Notes: generated by a model from the letters alone, not told the origin. A stretch of DNA of 8,747 nucleotides from Nostoc sp. CHAB 5715 (GCF_020829685.1 NZ_JAIVFR010000215.1:1-8747); one strand, 5' to 3'; numbered from the stretch's first letter, positions 1 through 5,795 are shown. Program-made: numbers and translations.

Positions 1-602
1 ATAAACACATCCACATCGACACCCTGACGCTGGACAAAAGCCAGACTCAGAGCAAAGCTAGTTGTTAGAGAAGCTATTAGTTGATTTAGTGCCAATTTGA
101 GCGCCGCGGCACTTCCTACTGGGCCGATAAGTAAAGGTTCTGTCCCAAAATTTTGGAGTAACTTTAAGTGGCGTTGATATTGTTCTGGCTCGGCCCCTAC
201 CATAACACTCAACTTGCCAGCTTTTGCTTCTGGGATACTCCCTAATACAGGTGCTTCTAAATACTCACCACCACCACCAACAACAACTGCATCTCTAATT
301 TCCTGGCTTTCTGTGGGAGTAATTGTTCCCATTTGGATGATTGTGCGCCCTTCCAAAGTTTGCCAAGCAGTGTCTGAAAGCAACACATTATAAATGGCCG
401 GGGCATTAGTCAGCATGAGGATTACGCACTCAGCAGCACGAATGGCGTGGCGAGGATGTGTAACAATTTCAGCCCCAGCTGCTTGTAGTGGTGCTAATTT
501 TTCTGGGGTACGATTGTAGGCAACTAGCTGTATATCTGCGGCTAATAACCTTTGAGCCATTGGTAGTCCCATCAGTCCAGTTCCCAGAAATGCCACCTTC
601 AT
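1..602 (-). CDS. NAD(P)-dependent beta-hydroxyacid dehydrogenase (GarR/GLYR-like), 3' end outside window
   Basis: The first 200 residues are visible; the gene runs off the left edge. Residues 5-12 form the Rossmann dinucleotide motif GxGxxG (FLGTGLMG). Residues 117-130 (APVLGS...AGK) match the substrate-binding signature of the 3-hydroxyisobutyrate dehydrogenase / glyoxylate-succinic semialdehyde reductase family. K169 and N173 in the segment KLALN fit the catalytic Lys and its partner Asn. The family is usually about 290 residues, so roughly 90 C-terminal residues are missing. The product is probably cytosolic and reduces a small aldehyde or oxidises a beta-hydroxyacid; the substrate cannot be fixed from sequence, although plant GLYR-type enzymes look closest by motif. 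The ATG at 602 is preceded by AAAGGAA about 7 bases upstream, which supports this start. Family confidence is high, exact substrate low. Confidence 0.9.
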   Translation of the reverse strand, partial: MKVAFLGTGLMGLPMAQRLLAADIQLVAYNRTPEKLAPLQAAGAEIVTHPRHAIRAAECVILMLTNAPAIYNVLLSDTAWQTLEGRTIIQMGTITPTESQEIRDAVVVGGGGEYLEAPVLGSIPEAKAGKLSVMVGAEPEQYQRHLKLLQNFGTEPLLIGPVGSAAALKLALNQLIASLTTSFALSLAFVQRQGVDVDVF

Positions 603-623
603 TTTTTACGTTCCTTTGATACA

Positions 624-652
624 GCGTAGGCGTAGCCTGTTGTAGACATCGC
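624..652. repeat. Nostoc-type dispersed palindromic repeat (GCGATGTCTAC...GGCTACGCCTACGC family)
   Basis: A GC-rich 29-bp block just upstream of the dehydrogenase start. On the minus strand it begins GCGATGTCTAC and ends CTACGCCTACGC. Related, more degenerate blocks occur at 2315-2338 and 3309-3335 in this window. From memory this family is very common between genes in Nostoc and Anabaena; its mobility mechanism is unknown to me. Confidence 0.6.
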
Positions 653-686
653 GTTTCCATCGTTTGATTTTAATATCAGTTATCAC

Positions 687-720
687 TGAACAGTTATCTC
701 TAAATACTGATAACTGTTCA
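687..720. repeat. perfect 12-bp inverted repeat (possible hairpin)
   Basis: TGAACAGTTATC at 687-698 pairs exactly with GATAACTGTTCA at 709-720 across a 10-base loop. An extra copy of CAGTTATC lies at 678-685. There is no T tract after either arm, so a rho-independent terminator is not well supported. The sequence resembles the 'gataactg/ttcactg' filler common in Nostoc spacers. Confidence 0.6.
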
Positions 721-747
721 CTGACTAGTGACTAACGTCTCTAGCCA

Positions 748-843
748 TTAGCCACCAGCTGCAAAAGTCAACATAATTATTACTGAAAGTAAAATCCCTG
801 GAGTAAGTAAGGTTACTAGCATTAATAGGTCATGAGTGGACAT
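748..843 (-). CDS. possible 31-residue single-span membrane peptide
   Basis: The reading frame starts with ATG at 843 and ends with TAA at 748, giving MSTHD followed by a continuous hydrophobic stretch (about residues 6-27, rich in Leu, Val and Ile with a central Pro-Gly) and ending AAGG. The composition is that of the tiny one-helix subunits found in cyanobacterial photosynthetic and NDH complexes, but I do not recognise the family. It lies on the same strand as both neighbours, in a spacer otherwise lacking genes. No good Shine-Dalgarno sequence precedes the ATG, and an internal ATG in the second copy of a duplicated 14-mer is an alternative start. It may be a chance hydrophobic frame in AT-rich DNA; conservation in related genomes would decide. 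Confidence 0.35.
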   Translation of the reverse strand: MSTHDLLMLVTLLTPGILLSVIIMLTFAAGG

Positions 844-853
844 AATTATTACT
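771..853. repeat. 14-bp direct repeat, two copies
   Basis: ACATAATTATTACT occurs at 771-784 and again, identically, at 840-853, a spacing of 69 bp. On the minus strand both copies end in an ATG, one being the start of the putative small peptide and the other an internal Met codon in the same frame. Confidence 0.6.
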
Positions 854-953
854 TTGGTATTGTGTTTAACTTTACTGTAGTCACTGTTATGCTAGTCTAA
901 ATAAGACTGATACTGCATTCTTAAATAGAGTTTTAACTTTTCTTTCTTTACGT

Positions 954-2234
954 TTACTCTGGCATGGTCAATCCTTTTAGTGGTTGAGAAATTTCTGTCT
1001 TGTCCAGACCTTTGCTCTGAATTAAAACTCCAAAGCCGCCGAGTCCTGTGGGATCTAGAAGTTGGTGTAGTGAGTCCCGGCGCTGTAGTAACTGTGAGAG
1101 GGGTTGCTGTTGATCAGAAAGGGCAGCAATGCGTTCGTCGTTCGCGTAGCGTCTCGTAGAGAAGACGCGGCTTAGCCGTTCGCCTAACCCCAACACCATC
1201 AAAAATAATCCCTGCTGGATAAAACCAACTTTTTCTAAACTACACCGCTCACCCCAGCGTTCCAAAGCCGTAAAGTCAACATGGGCCGTGATATCTTGTC
1301 GCCCAATATTGATATAGGGGTTGTCATGGAAACGATGATGGTAATAACACTGTAGCGTTCCTTGCGATCGCCTGGGATTATAGTAACGGCTGGCGGGGTA
1401 GCCATAATCAATTGTTAACACATACCCGCGCTGCAAGCGGTCTGCTACTATACTCAACCAATCTAGAGCAGCTAAATTAATTTCACTACGGTAACCATCT
1501 GGATATGCATCGGTAAAGTTGATTCCTACTAAGTCTAAATATTCAGCTAGTTGGGGCGTTGAAGGTTCTCCTGTGACTTCTACAAATGCAAAATTTGACC
1601 TCTCCCCCAACCCCTCCCCTATGAGGGGAGGGGAGGAAGATTCGCCCTTACCTTCTAGGGGGGTTAGGTTTTGTGATGTTGTCACATAAATTTCTCGGAG
1701 TTCGCCCGCTTCTAGGATGAATTGATGGACGGGGAAAGCATCAACTAATTCATTAGAAAAAAAGCAGCCTGCGATCGCATTTGCTGGTATCTCCTCTAAA
1801 TTGCACCAACGCACTGGGAAATCTTGCAAGCGTTGCTGCTGTTCTTGTCTTAAAGTTGGCGACTTTTCAACAATGATGTACTCCAGGGCGGTAAAAAAAT
1901 CTGGGTAGTGCAGTTGATTATATTTAAGGATATGCAATGCCAGCAACCCTTGGCCTGCTCCCATTTCTACTAAAGAAAATGGTACAGGTTTTCCTAAAAT
2001 CTCCCACATTTGCAAAAATTGTTCTGCTAGTAACTCGCCAAAGTCAGCACAGAGGTTGGCAGAGGTGAAAAAATCACTATCTTTAAAGCCTATTTTGACT
2101 GCATCGCTGGAATAATAGCCGTATTCAGGGTGGTATAATGCCATGTCCATGAATTGGGCAAAAGTAATTCGTTGTTGAGGATTGGTGGTAATGTGATTTG
2201 CGATCGCTGCACACAATGCTGGATTTGAATCCAT
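954..2234 (-). CDS. SAM-dependent methyltransferase, MidA/NDUFAF7 (DUF185) family
   Basis: A 426-residue protein. HPEYGYY at 35-41 is the N-terminal hallmark of the family. EMGAGQG at 90-96 is the glycine-rich SAM-binding motif I. NELVDAFP (161-168), IDYGYP (275-280) and QGTLQCYYHH (291-300) are further conserved blocks. Mitochondrial NDUFAF7 methylates an arginine of a complex I subunit, and MidA in Dictyostelium is needed for complex I. A role in NDH-1 or other protein arginine methylation in this cyanobacterium is inference. The protein carries two segments that look inserted: about 187-215 and about 354-368. Both correspond to Nostoc repeat DNA and keep the frame (see the repeat entries). 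The ATG at 2234 has no clear Shine-Dalgarno sequence. The gene is not tightly coupled to either neighbour. Confidence 0.93.
   Translation of the reverse strand: MDSNPALCAAIANHITTNPQQRITFAQFMDMALYHPEYGYYSSDAVKIGFKDSDFFTSANLCADFGELLAEQFLQMWEILGKPVPFSLVEMGAGQGLLALHILKYNQLHYPDFFTALEYIIVEKSPTLRQEQQQRLQDFPVRWCNLEEIPANAIAGCFFSNELVDAFPVHQFILEAGELREIYVTTSQNLTPLEGKGESSSPPLIGEGLGERSNFAFVEVTGEPSTPQLAEYLDLVGINFTDAYPDGYRSEINLAALDWLSIVADRLQRGYVLTIDYGYPASRYYNPRRSQGTLQCYYHHRFHDNPYINIGRQDITAHVDFTALERWGERCSLEKVGFIQQGLFLMVLGLGERLSRVFSTRRYANDERIAALSDQQQPLSQLLQRRDSLHQLLDPTGLGGFGVLIQSKGLDKTEISQPLKGLTMPE
1132..1182. repeat. 45-bp repeat element inserted in frame in the methyltransferase gene
   Basis: The hexamer CGTTCG occurs at 1132-1137 and again at 1177-1182, exactly 45 bp apart. 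The block between contains CGTTCGCGTAGCGTCTCGTAGAGAAG. A sister copy of that core lies between genes at 5835-5882. Removing one 45-bp unit leaves ...GLGERIAAL..., a smooth join of the flanking protein sequence, so the insertion added 15 codons (encoding about LSRVFSTRRYANDER) without breaking the frame. Confidence 0.7.
1603..1640. repeat. C-rich/G-rich palindromic repeat inside the methyltransferase gene
   Basis: CCCCTCCCCT at 1611-1620 pairs perfectly with AGGGGAGGGG at 1624-1633 around the 3-base loop ATG. The flanking CTCTCCCCCAACCCC-type sequence matches a dispersed cyanobacterial repeat that I recall from many Nostoc genomes. It is translated in frame as part of a Gly/Glu/Pro/Ser-rich loop (methyltransferase residues about 187-215) lying between the conserved REIYVT and FVEVTGEP segments. 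Confidence 0.65.
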
Positions 2235-2520
2235 AAAATTTGAGGTTTGAGATCCATTAAATATTGAAAAAAAGCTTTACTGTGTAAGAAAATGATGTAT
2301 TGATTTTCATTAAGGCGATCGTGATGTCTACAAACGGTTACACCATTAATCGCCTTCAATCGTTAACGCAAAGGCAAGAACCGGACTTGTCCTTCTCATT
2401 CTCTTTCTAAGCTACATTCATCTAGCAACAAAATTTCCTCGATCAGTAAACCAACTGAAACACGACGACTGATCTCAAATAACCTAGGCATTGCTATCAA
2501 TTTCAAGGTAGCGATCGCTA
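2235..2520. other. 286-bp spacer between VOC and methyltransferase genes
   Basis: No gene is supported here. An 8-bp inverted repeat (AAGGCGAT 2312-2319 / ATCGCCTT 2349-2356) encloses GATGTCTACAAACGGTTACACC, which looks like a decayed copy of the palindromic family seen at 624-652. A HIP1 octamer sits at 2511-2518, three bases from the VOC stop codon. Confidence 0.5.
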
Positions 2521-2910
2521 TTAGGCACTCACCAACGACACCAGCACACCATTGGGATCGCGGACACGAGCAATTGTTTGTCCTCCAGGCTGGGTTTTAG
2601 GGGCATCTAGTGTTTTTGCGCCTGCCCCAATTGCTCTCATGTAAGCGCTGCCAACATCAGGAGTGATAAATGATATTTGGATTAATGGGGGTGGTTGTGT
2701 AACATCGTTGGGATGGAAGCCACCAGGAAATAACTTCTGTGCTTCGTTACTAGAAGAGAAAGCTAGTGTAGTATTTCCAGTTTCGATTTCAGCCCAAATA
2801 GATTGTCCTTTATCCTGGAGAGTGCGACGAAGTAGACCAAAGGCTTTTTCGTAAAACTCAACGGTTTTAACTACATCGTCTACCCAAATAACCGTGTAAC
2901 CAAATTTCAC
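2521..2910 (-). CDS. VOC family protein (glyoxalase/bleomycin-resistance/dioxygenase fold)
   Basis: A 129-residue protein, the usual size of a two-module VOC protein. Residues 13-26 (VVKTVEFYEKAFGL) are the typical first helix and strand, and residues 115-127 (ARVRDPNGVLVSL) are the typical C-terminal DPxG strand with a substrate- or metal-site neighbourhood. The second beta-alpha-beta module begins near residue 75 (PLIQISFIT). Members include glyoxalase I, dioxygenases and fosfomycin or bleomycin resistance proteins; I cannot assign a substrate. Translation starts with GTG at 2910: a full AAGGAG lies 8 bases upstream (2919-2924) and no better ATG exists. It is a single gene with spacers on both sides. 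Confidence 0.88.
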   Translation of the reverse strand: MKFGYTVIWVDDVVKTVEFYEKAFGLLRRTLQDKGQSIWAEIETGNTTLAFSSSNEAQKLFPGGFHPNDVTQPPPLIQISFITPDVGSAYMRAIGAGAKTLDAPKTQPGGQTIARVRDPNGVLVSLVSA

Positions 2911-2918
2911 AGTTTTTT

Positions 2919-2924
2919 CTCCTT
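2919..2924 (-). promoter_or_regulatory. Shine-Dalgarno AAGGAG fixing a GTG start
   Basis: AAGGAG on the minus strand, with an 8-base spacer to the GTG at 2908-2910. It is one of the few canonical ribosome sites in the window and it decides the start codon of the VOC gene. Confidence 0.8.
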
Positions 2925-3100
2925 ATATAGAAAAATCAGTGCTGGCGAAGATTTCTGCTACTTTACTGTACGCGATTTTAACAGAGTGTTGAGCGCAGTC
3001 CACAACTAATATCATGTCCGCTTGATTACTTATTACAGCAGTTTTCATGTATTTGAACCACATCTGTCGTAGGGGCTAAGCTTTGCTCATTGGTGTCAAC

Positions 3101-3307
3101 TTAAGAAGATTTTGCCCAAATCTGTTGGGTGTAAGCGTCAATCTCACGATGGCGCTTACGCCTGGTTTTGACTAATCCAAACAGCTTTTGACGTTCTACA
3201 AGATAAGGAACAGCCTCAGATGTATCATTACGGATAACAGCTTGGGAAAAATGGTATAAACCACGAAAGACCATTTCCGTAGAAATTCGCTCTAAGGGCT
3301 GATTCAA
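3101..3307 (-). pseudogene. C-terminal remnant of a transposase-like protein
   Basis: A frame of about 68 codons ending in TAA at 3101. It encodes LERISTEMVFRGLYHFSQA at its beginning and a basic tail KTRRKRHREID followed by QQIWAKSS. The block 'E-fRGLYhFsqA ... YL ... lLG-vK-rRKRH' is what I remember from the C-termini of cyanobacterial IS4-like transposases, but I cannot confirm this. There is no ATG; the frame opens behind a TAG inside the palindromic repeat at 3309-3335, which suggests that the repeat replaced or disrupted the upstream part. No DDE catalytic core or complete insertion sequence is present nearby. The sequence CATTGGTGTCAACTTAAG just after the stop (3089-3106) could be an IS end. 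Confidence 0.4.
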
Positions 3308-3308
3308 T

Positions 3309-3335
3309 GCGATGCCTACGGCGGTAAACTACGCA
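3309..3335. repeat. degenerate palindromic Nostoc repeat
   Basis: It starts GCGATGCCTACGGCGG and ends ACTACGCA, the same arrangement as the copy at 624-652 (read on its minus strand) but with part of the middle lost. It abuts the 5' boundary of the transposase-like remnant. Confidence 0.55.
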
Positions 3336-3718
3336 GTTTTTTTTCGTCCTTGCCTGAACATAACTTGAGTGGCTTGAAGCTGGCTGGTGATAGCAATGAA
3401 TATAGTTGTTTTTCAATTCCGTCACTCTGGGGAAATAAAAATCTCAAGCAACATTTAAACTTCATACAGCACTTGGGTTTGAACCTTTATTTTTTAACAT
3501 TATGGTCAGAAATATGTATTTTGCCTGAAACTCCTGCGTAGCAAGGATTATATGTTTTTACTCTGGTGAGAGTGATTAAAGAGCGATAAGTAGAACGGTG
3601 TGGAAAAACAAAACTATTTTAATTACCTTCATAGTTTCAGCTTTGCTACTTTTCTCCGTGAATTTCTGTTGGAATGGAAGCACGCAAAACTCAATTTCAG
3701 ACTAGTTCCACGAAACTG
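3336..3718. other. gene-poor AT-rich stretch between the transposase remnant and the TPR gene
   Basis: Only short frames without ribosome sites are present. None has a recognisable domain except the possible signal-peptide-like frame at 3598-3705. A 7-bp inverted repeat, CACGAAA (3709-3715) / TTTCGTG (3722-3728), spans the stop codon of the TPR gene but has no T tract. It may be decayed mobile-element DNA. Confidence 0.45.
3598..3705 (+). CDS. possible truncated secreted-protein N-terminus (35 residues)
   Basis: A GTG-led frame encodes a short basic start (WKNK), a hydrophobic core of about 15 residues (TILITFIVSALLLFSV) and then a polar tail ending at TAG. This is the shape of a signal peptide followed by an abrupt end. 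There is no ribosome site of quality and no family match I recognise. It is convergent with the TPR gene, ending 13 bases before that gene's stop codon. It could be the leftover 5' end of a decayed secreted-protein gene, or chance. Confidence 0.2.
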   Translation: MWKNKTILITFIVSALLLFSVNFCWNGSTQNSISD

Positions 3719-4633
3719 CTATTTCGTGCCTAACTCTTGAAGTTGTTCAGAAGCTTTTTGGCTTAATTTAAAATCATTATTTAAATCATTATTTAATTCC
3801 AGGACTTTCTTCAAATCTTTTACTGCTTTTTGCTTACTGCCTTTACTTTTGTAAGCAAGCCCTCGGTTATAATAAGCCTCGGTATAATTAGAGTTTAATC
3901 TGAGAGCTTCGTTGTAGTTATCAATGGCCTTGTCCCATTCCATCTTTCCAGCGTGAGCAAGCCCTTTATTATAATAAGCCTCGGTATAATTAGAGTTTAA
4001 TCTGAGAGCTTTGGTGTAGTTATCAATGGCCTTGTCCCATTCCATCTTTCCAGCGTGAGCAAGCCCTTTATTATAATAAGCGTCGGTATAATTAGAGTTT
4101 AATCTGAGAGCTTCGGTGTAGTTATCAATGGCCTTGTCCCATTCCATCTTTCTAGCGTGAACAAGCCCTTCAGTATAGTAAAACAAGGCATTATTAGGCA
4201 AGTTGCTGTTCTGATTATATAAGCTAAACCCTGCTAATCCAATTAGAAGAACTGTAGCACCTGTAATTAATTTATTTTTAATAAGTTGATTAAAGGATAG
4301 TTTATATGTGTTATTTGTTACTGGTTGTTGAGGAAACAAATCTTTATGTTTGATTTTAGAAGTCGGATCAAGTGTTTGGGCAATAGCTTGTAATTTTGGA
4401 TTTCCAGGGTTTTTACTACGCGCTGCACGGATTAAGTTTTCAATCCATCCCTCTGCTTCTGCGGTTTGTATTATTCTGAAGATAATTTCCTGTAAACTTC
4501 CTTCCCCGGGAATCATCGCCAAGTTCTTATTTAATTCAAACGACAGCATTTGCTCTAAGGATGATTTCATCGGGAAAGCATCAATTAGAGCTTCTTGTAA
4601 TTGTTGACGCTCTTGCCTAGATAATTGCAACAT
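3719..4633 (-). CDS. EAD1-like domain, transmembrane helix and TPR repeats: partner of the CHAT protein
   Basis: A 304-residue protein. Residues 4-88 are a small helical domain 56/85 identical (counted by hand) to the N-terminus of the neighbouring CHAT protein. It matches what I know as effector-associated domain 1 (EAD1) of prokaryotic conflict systems, an adaptor thought to work by homotypic contacts. Residues 122-138 (LITGATVLLIGLAGFSL) form one transmembrane helix, preceded by Lys/Asn, which would place the EAD in the cytoplasm if positive-inside holds. Residues 150-285 are four 34-residue TPRs with the W-x-x-A/Y/A-L pattern (EWDKAIDNYTEALRLNSNY); the first three are nearly identical, the fourth divergent. 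It lies 85 bp behind the CHAT gene on the same strand, so is likely co-transcribed. The ATG at 4633 has no clear Shine-Dalgarno sequence. Function is inferred: membrane-anchored scaffold or sensor for the protease. Confidence 0.85.
   Translation of the reverse strand: MLQLSRQERQQLQEALIDAFPMKSSLEQMLSFELNKNLAMIPGEGSLQEIIFRIIQTAEAEGWIENLIRAARSKNPGNPKLQAIAQTLDPTSKIKHKDLFPQQPVTNNTYKLSFNQLIKNKLITGATVLLIGLAGFSLYNQNSNLPNNALFYYTEGLVHARKMEWDKAIDNYTEALRLNSNYTDAYYNKGLAHAGKMEWDKAIDNYTKALRLNSNYTEAYYNKGLAHAGKMEWDKAIDNYNEALRLNSNYTEAYYNRGLAYKSKGSKQKAVKDLKKVLELNNDLNNDFKLSQKASEQLQELGTK
3869..4174. repeat. three near-identical 102-bp tandem units coding for TPRs
   Basis: Units at 3869-3970, 3971-4072 and 4073-4174 align with no gaps and differ at only a few positions, including synonymous ones. 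The period is exactly 34 codons. Such DNA-level identity points to recent duplication or ongoing homogenisation rather than old TPR divergence. Confidence 0.85.
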
Positions 4634-4718
4634 ATAGATAGAATATGGAGTGTTTTGATAATATTTAGTGTTGGGCTTAATTAGAAAATTAATTTTTTAT
4701 TGTTAGGTTTTACCTATT

Positions 4719-5597
4719 TCATCTTTTTTTCAAAACTGGTATTGCTTCTTGTGAAAGATTTTCCATTTCAATGGCAACTATACCTTCATCAAAGGCTCGT
4801 TGAAACATATCCTGCTTGCCTGAAGTTTTATAACCCACTCCGTCATAAAATCCTTTAGCAAACTCAATCGCTGCACTATCTTGAATTGGGTTATTCATCC
4901 CGATCACATAATTAATGTATTGGCTAATAGCTATAGCAGGTTTTTCTGAATAACAAGCATTCAGCAATACGCATTTAACATAATCAGCATGTAACTTAAA
5001 CAGAGAGGCTAAACTAGATGGTGCAACTGGCTTATTGTTTCCCCCATCATCTTCTAACAGTAAACTGCCATCTTCCAAGCCGTGTCCGCAAAAATGAACA
5101 ATAGATGGTTGTTCCTCTGCGATAGCACGACGAATATCTTGAGGACGTACAGCAGTTCTAACTTTAATTTCAAATAAATCTCGGTTGGTGGCTCGTTGTA
5201 TAGCTTCTTCAATTTCTCTAATCTCTTTATCTAAACGCAGACCGTGGGGGATAGCTGCCAAAATTAAGATTTTTTGCGGCTGATGGCTTTGTTTTTGGGG
5301 GCTGTTAGGAGTTGTTTCTGGAGCATGATTTGGCAATAGTTCTTCGGCAATAGCCCTGAGTCGTGGATTTCTAGGGTTGGAATTACACGCAGCATCAACT
5401 AAATCTTCAACCCATCCCTCTGCTTCTGCTGTTTGTATCAGTTTAAAGACAATATCTTGTAAACTCCCTTCGCCTGCAATTGTTCTTAGATTTCTATCTA
5501 ATCCAAACGACAACATCTGTTCTAGGGATGCTGTGTTAGGAAAAGCATCAATCAAAGCCGATTGTAATTGTTTGCGCTGTTGACTGGATAAACCCAT
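4719..5597 (-). CDS. EAD1-like domain fused to a CHAT caspase-like protease
   Basis: A 292-residue protein. Residues 3-87 form the EAD1-like helical domain (LSSQQRKQLQSALIDAFP... AEAEGWVEDLV). A Pro/Gln-rich linker covers about 89-107, and the CHAT domain (caspase HetF-associated with TPRs) covers about 108-290. The first CHAT strand is KILILAAIP (109-117). HFCGHG at 168-173 supplies the catalytic His (H172) and LLNACYS at 211-217 the nucleophile (C215), so the dyad looks intact. GMNNPIQDSAAIEFAKGFYDGV (233-254) is the typical helix after the active site. CHAT proteases act as effectors or switches in cell-death and defence systems; here the substrate is unknown. Unlike classic CHAT-TPR fusions, the TPRs sit in a separate membrane protein encoded downstream, linked by the shared EAD. 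The promoter would lie inside the transposon-end-like region at 5694-5795 or between it and the start. Confidence 0.9.
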   Translation of the reverse strand: MGLSSQQRKQLQSALIDAFPNTASLEQMLSFGLDRNLRTIAGEGSLQDIVFKLIQTAEAEGWVEDLVDAACNSNPRNPRLRAIAEELLPNHAPETTPNSPQKQSHQPQKILILAAIPHGLRLDKEIREIEEAIQRATNRDLFEIKVRTAVRPQDIRRAIAEEQPSIVHFCGHGLEDGSLLLEDDGGNNKPVAPSSLASLFKLHADYVKCVLLNACYSEKPAIAISQYINYVIGMNNPIQDSAAIEFAKGFYDGVGYKTSGKQDMFQRAFDEGIVAIEMENLSQEAIPVLKKR

Positions 5598-5606
5598 ATT
5601 TGTCAA

Positions 5607-5614
5607 TTCCTTTT
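5607..5614 (-). promoter_or_regulatory. Shine-Dalgarno AAAAGGAA deciding the CHAT start
   Basis: AAAAGGAA directly abuts an in-frame TTG at 5606 but lies 9 bases upstream of the ATG at 5597. The spacing favours the ATG, giving a protein that begins MGLSSQQ and has the same length ahead of the EAD as its partner. Confidence 0.7.
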
Positions 5615-5693
5615 ATGTTCAATACGAGTTGAGAGTTGTTGTGGCTGCTTTCAAACAATTGGTGAATCACCTCATTGCTACTTAGTTATTTTG

Positions 5694-5795
5694 TCTCCTG
5701 TCACAAATTCACCTTCTTTAACATTAGATGCAGAAACATCGTTGGTTCTCAACGACAACAATTTGTCACAACGACATATAATTAGTCACTATACA
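5694..5795 (-). mobile_element. probable end of a Tn7-like/CAST-type transposon, element extending leftward
   Basis: Read inward on the minus strand from 5795, the sequence is TGTATAGTGAC, TAATTATA, TGTCGTTG, TGACAAATTG, TGTCGTTG. The octamer CAACGACA occurs at 5750-5757 and 5769-5776 (19 bp apart), and AATT(T/A)GTCAC at 5760-5769 and 5780-5789 (20 bp apart). A further TGTCACA lies at 5699-5705. As I remember the published type V-K CAST end, it begins TGTACAGTGACAAATTAT and continues with TGTCGTC and GTGACAGATTA at the same spacing; the match over the first ~50 bases is far above chance by eye. These motifs would be binding sites for TnsB. The terminal TGT, with the element to the left, puts the CHAT/TPR genes inside. 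No tnsB, tnsC, tniQ or cas12k gene and no partner end are visible, so this may be a remnant, a cargo-side border or a minimal element. Confidence 0.55.

Larger units (their letters stand above)
603..953. other. 351-bp spacer between methyltransferase and dehydrogenase genes
   Basis: The spacer separates two same-strand genes. It holds the palindromic repeat at 624-652, a perfect 12-bp inverted repeat at 687-720, a duplicated 14-mer (771-784 and 840-853) and one possible small membrane-peptide gene (748-843). I could not identify a convincing promoter or terminator. Confidence 0.6.

Noticed and set aside
687..720. Rho-independent terminator for the upstream gene
   Set aside because: The hairpin is perfect but AT-rich and lacks a following T run on either strand.
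721..750. CTAGTGACTAACGTC as a partner transposon end
   Set aside because: It shares only AGTGACTAA with the 5795 end, does not begin with TGT at the right place, and looks like common Nostoc spacer filler.
2090..2359. 89-codon minus-strand frame overlapping the methyltransferase start
   Set aside because: It overlaps the well-supported MidA gene in another frame, has no domain or ribosome site, and its composition is that of a shadow frame.
2967..3050. TGTACGCGATTTTAACAG... as the partner transposon end to 5795
   Set aside because: It starts with TGTAC and a TGTCCGCTTGATTA segment follows, but the motif spacing does not match the right-hand end and no AATAG precedes it. Too weak without alignment.
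3350..3541. 63-codon plus-strand frame with TTG start
   Set aside because: No ribosome site, no recognisable motif, and mixed composition; it lies in apparently decayed sequence.
5598..5606. TTG start three codons upstream for the CHAT gene
   Set aside because: The Shine-Dalgarno sequence touches the TTG directly, while it is correctly spaced for the ATG at 5597.
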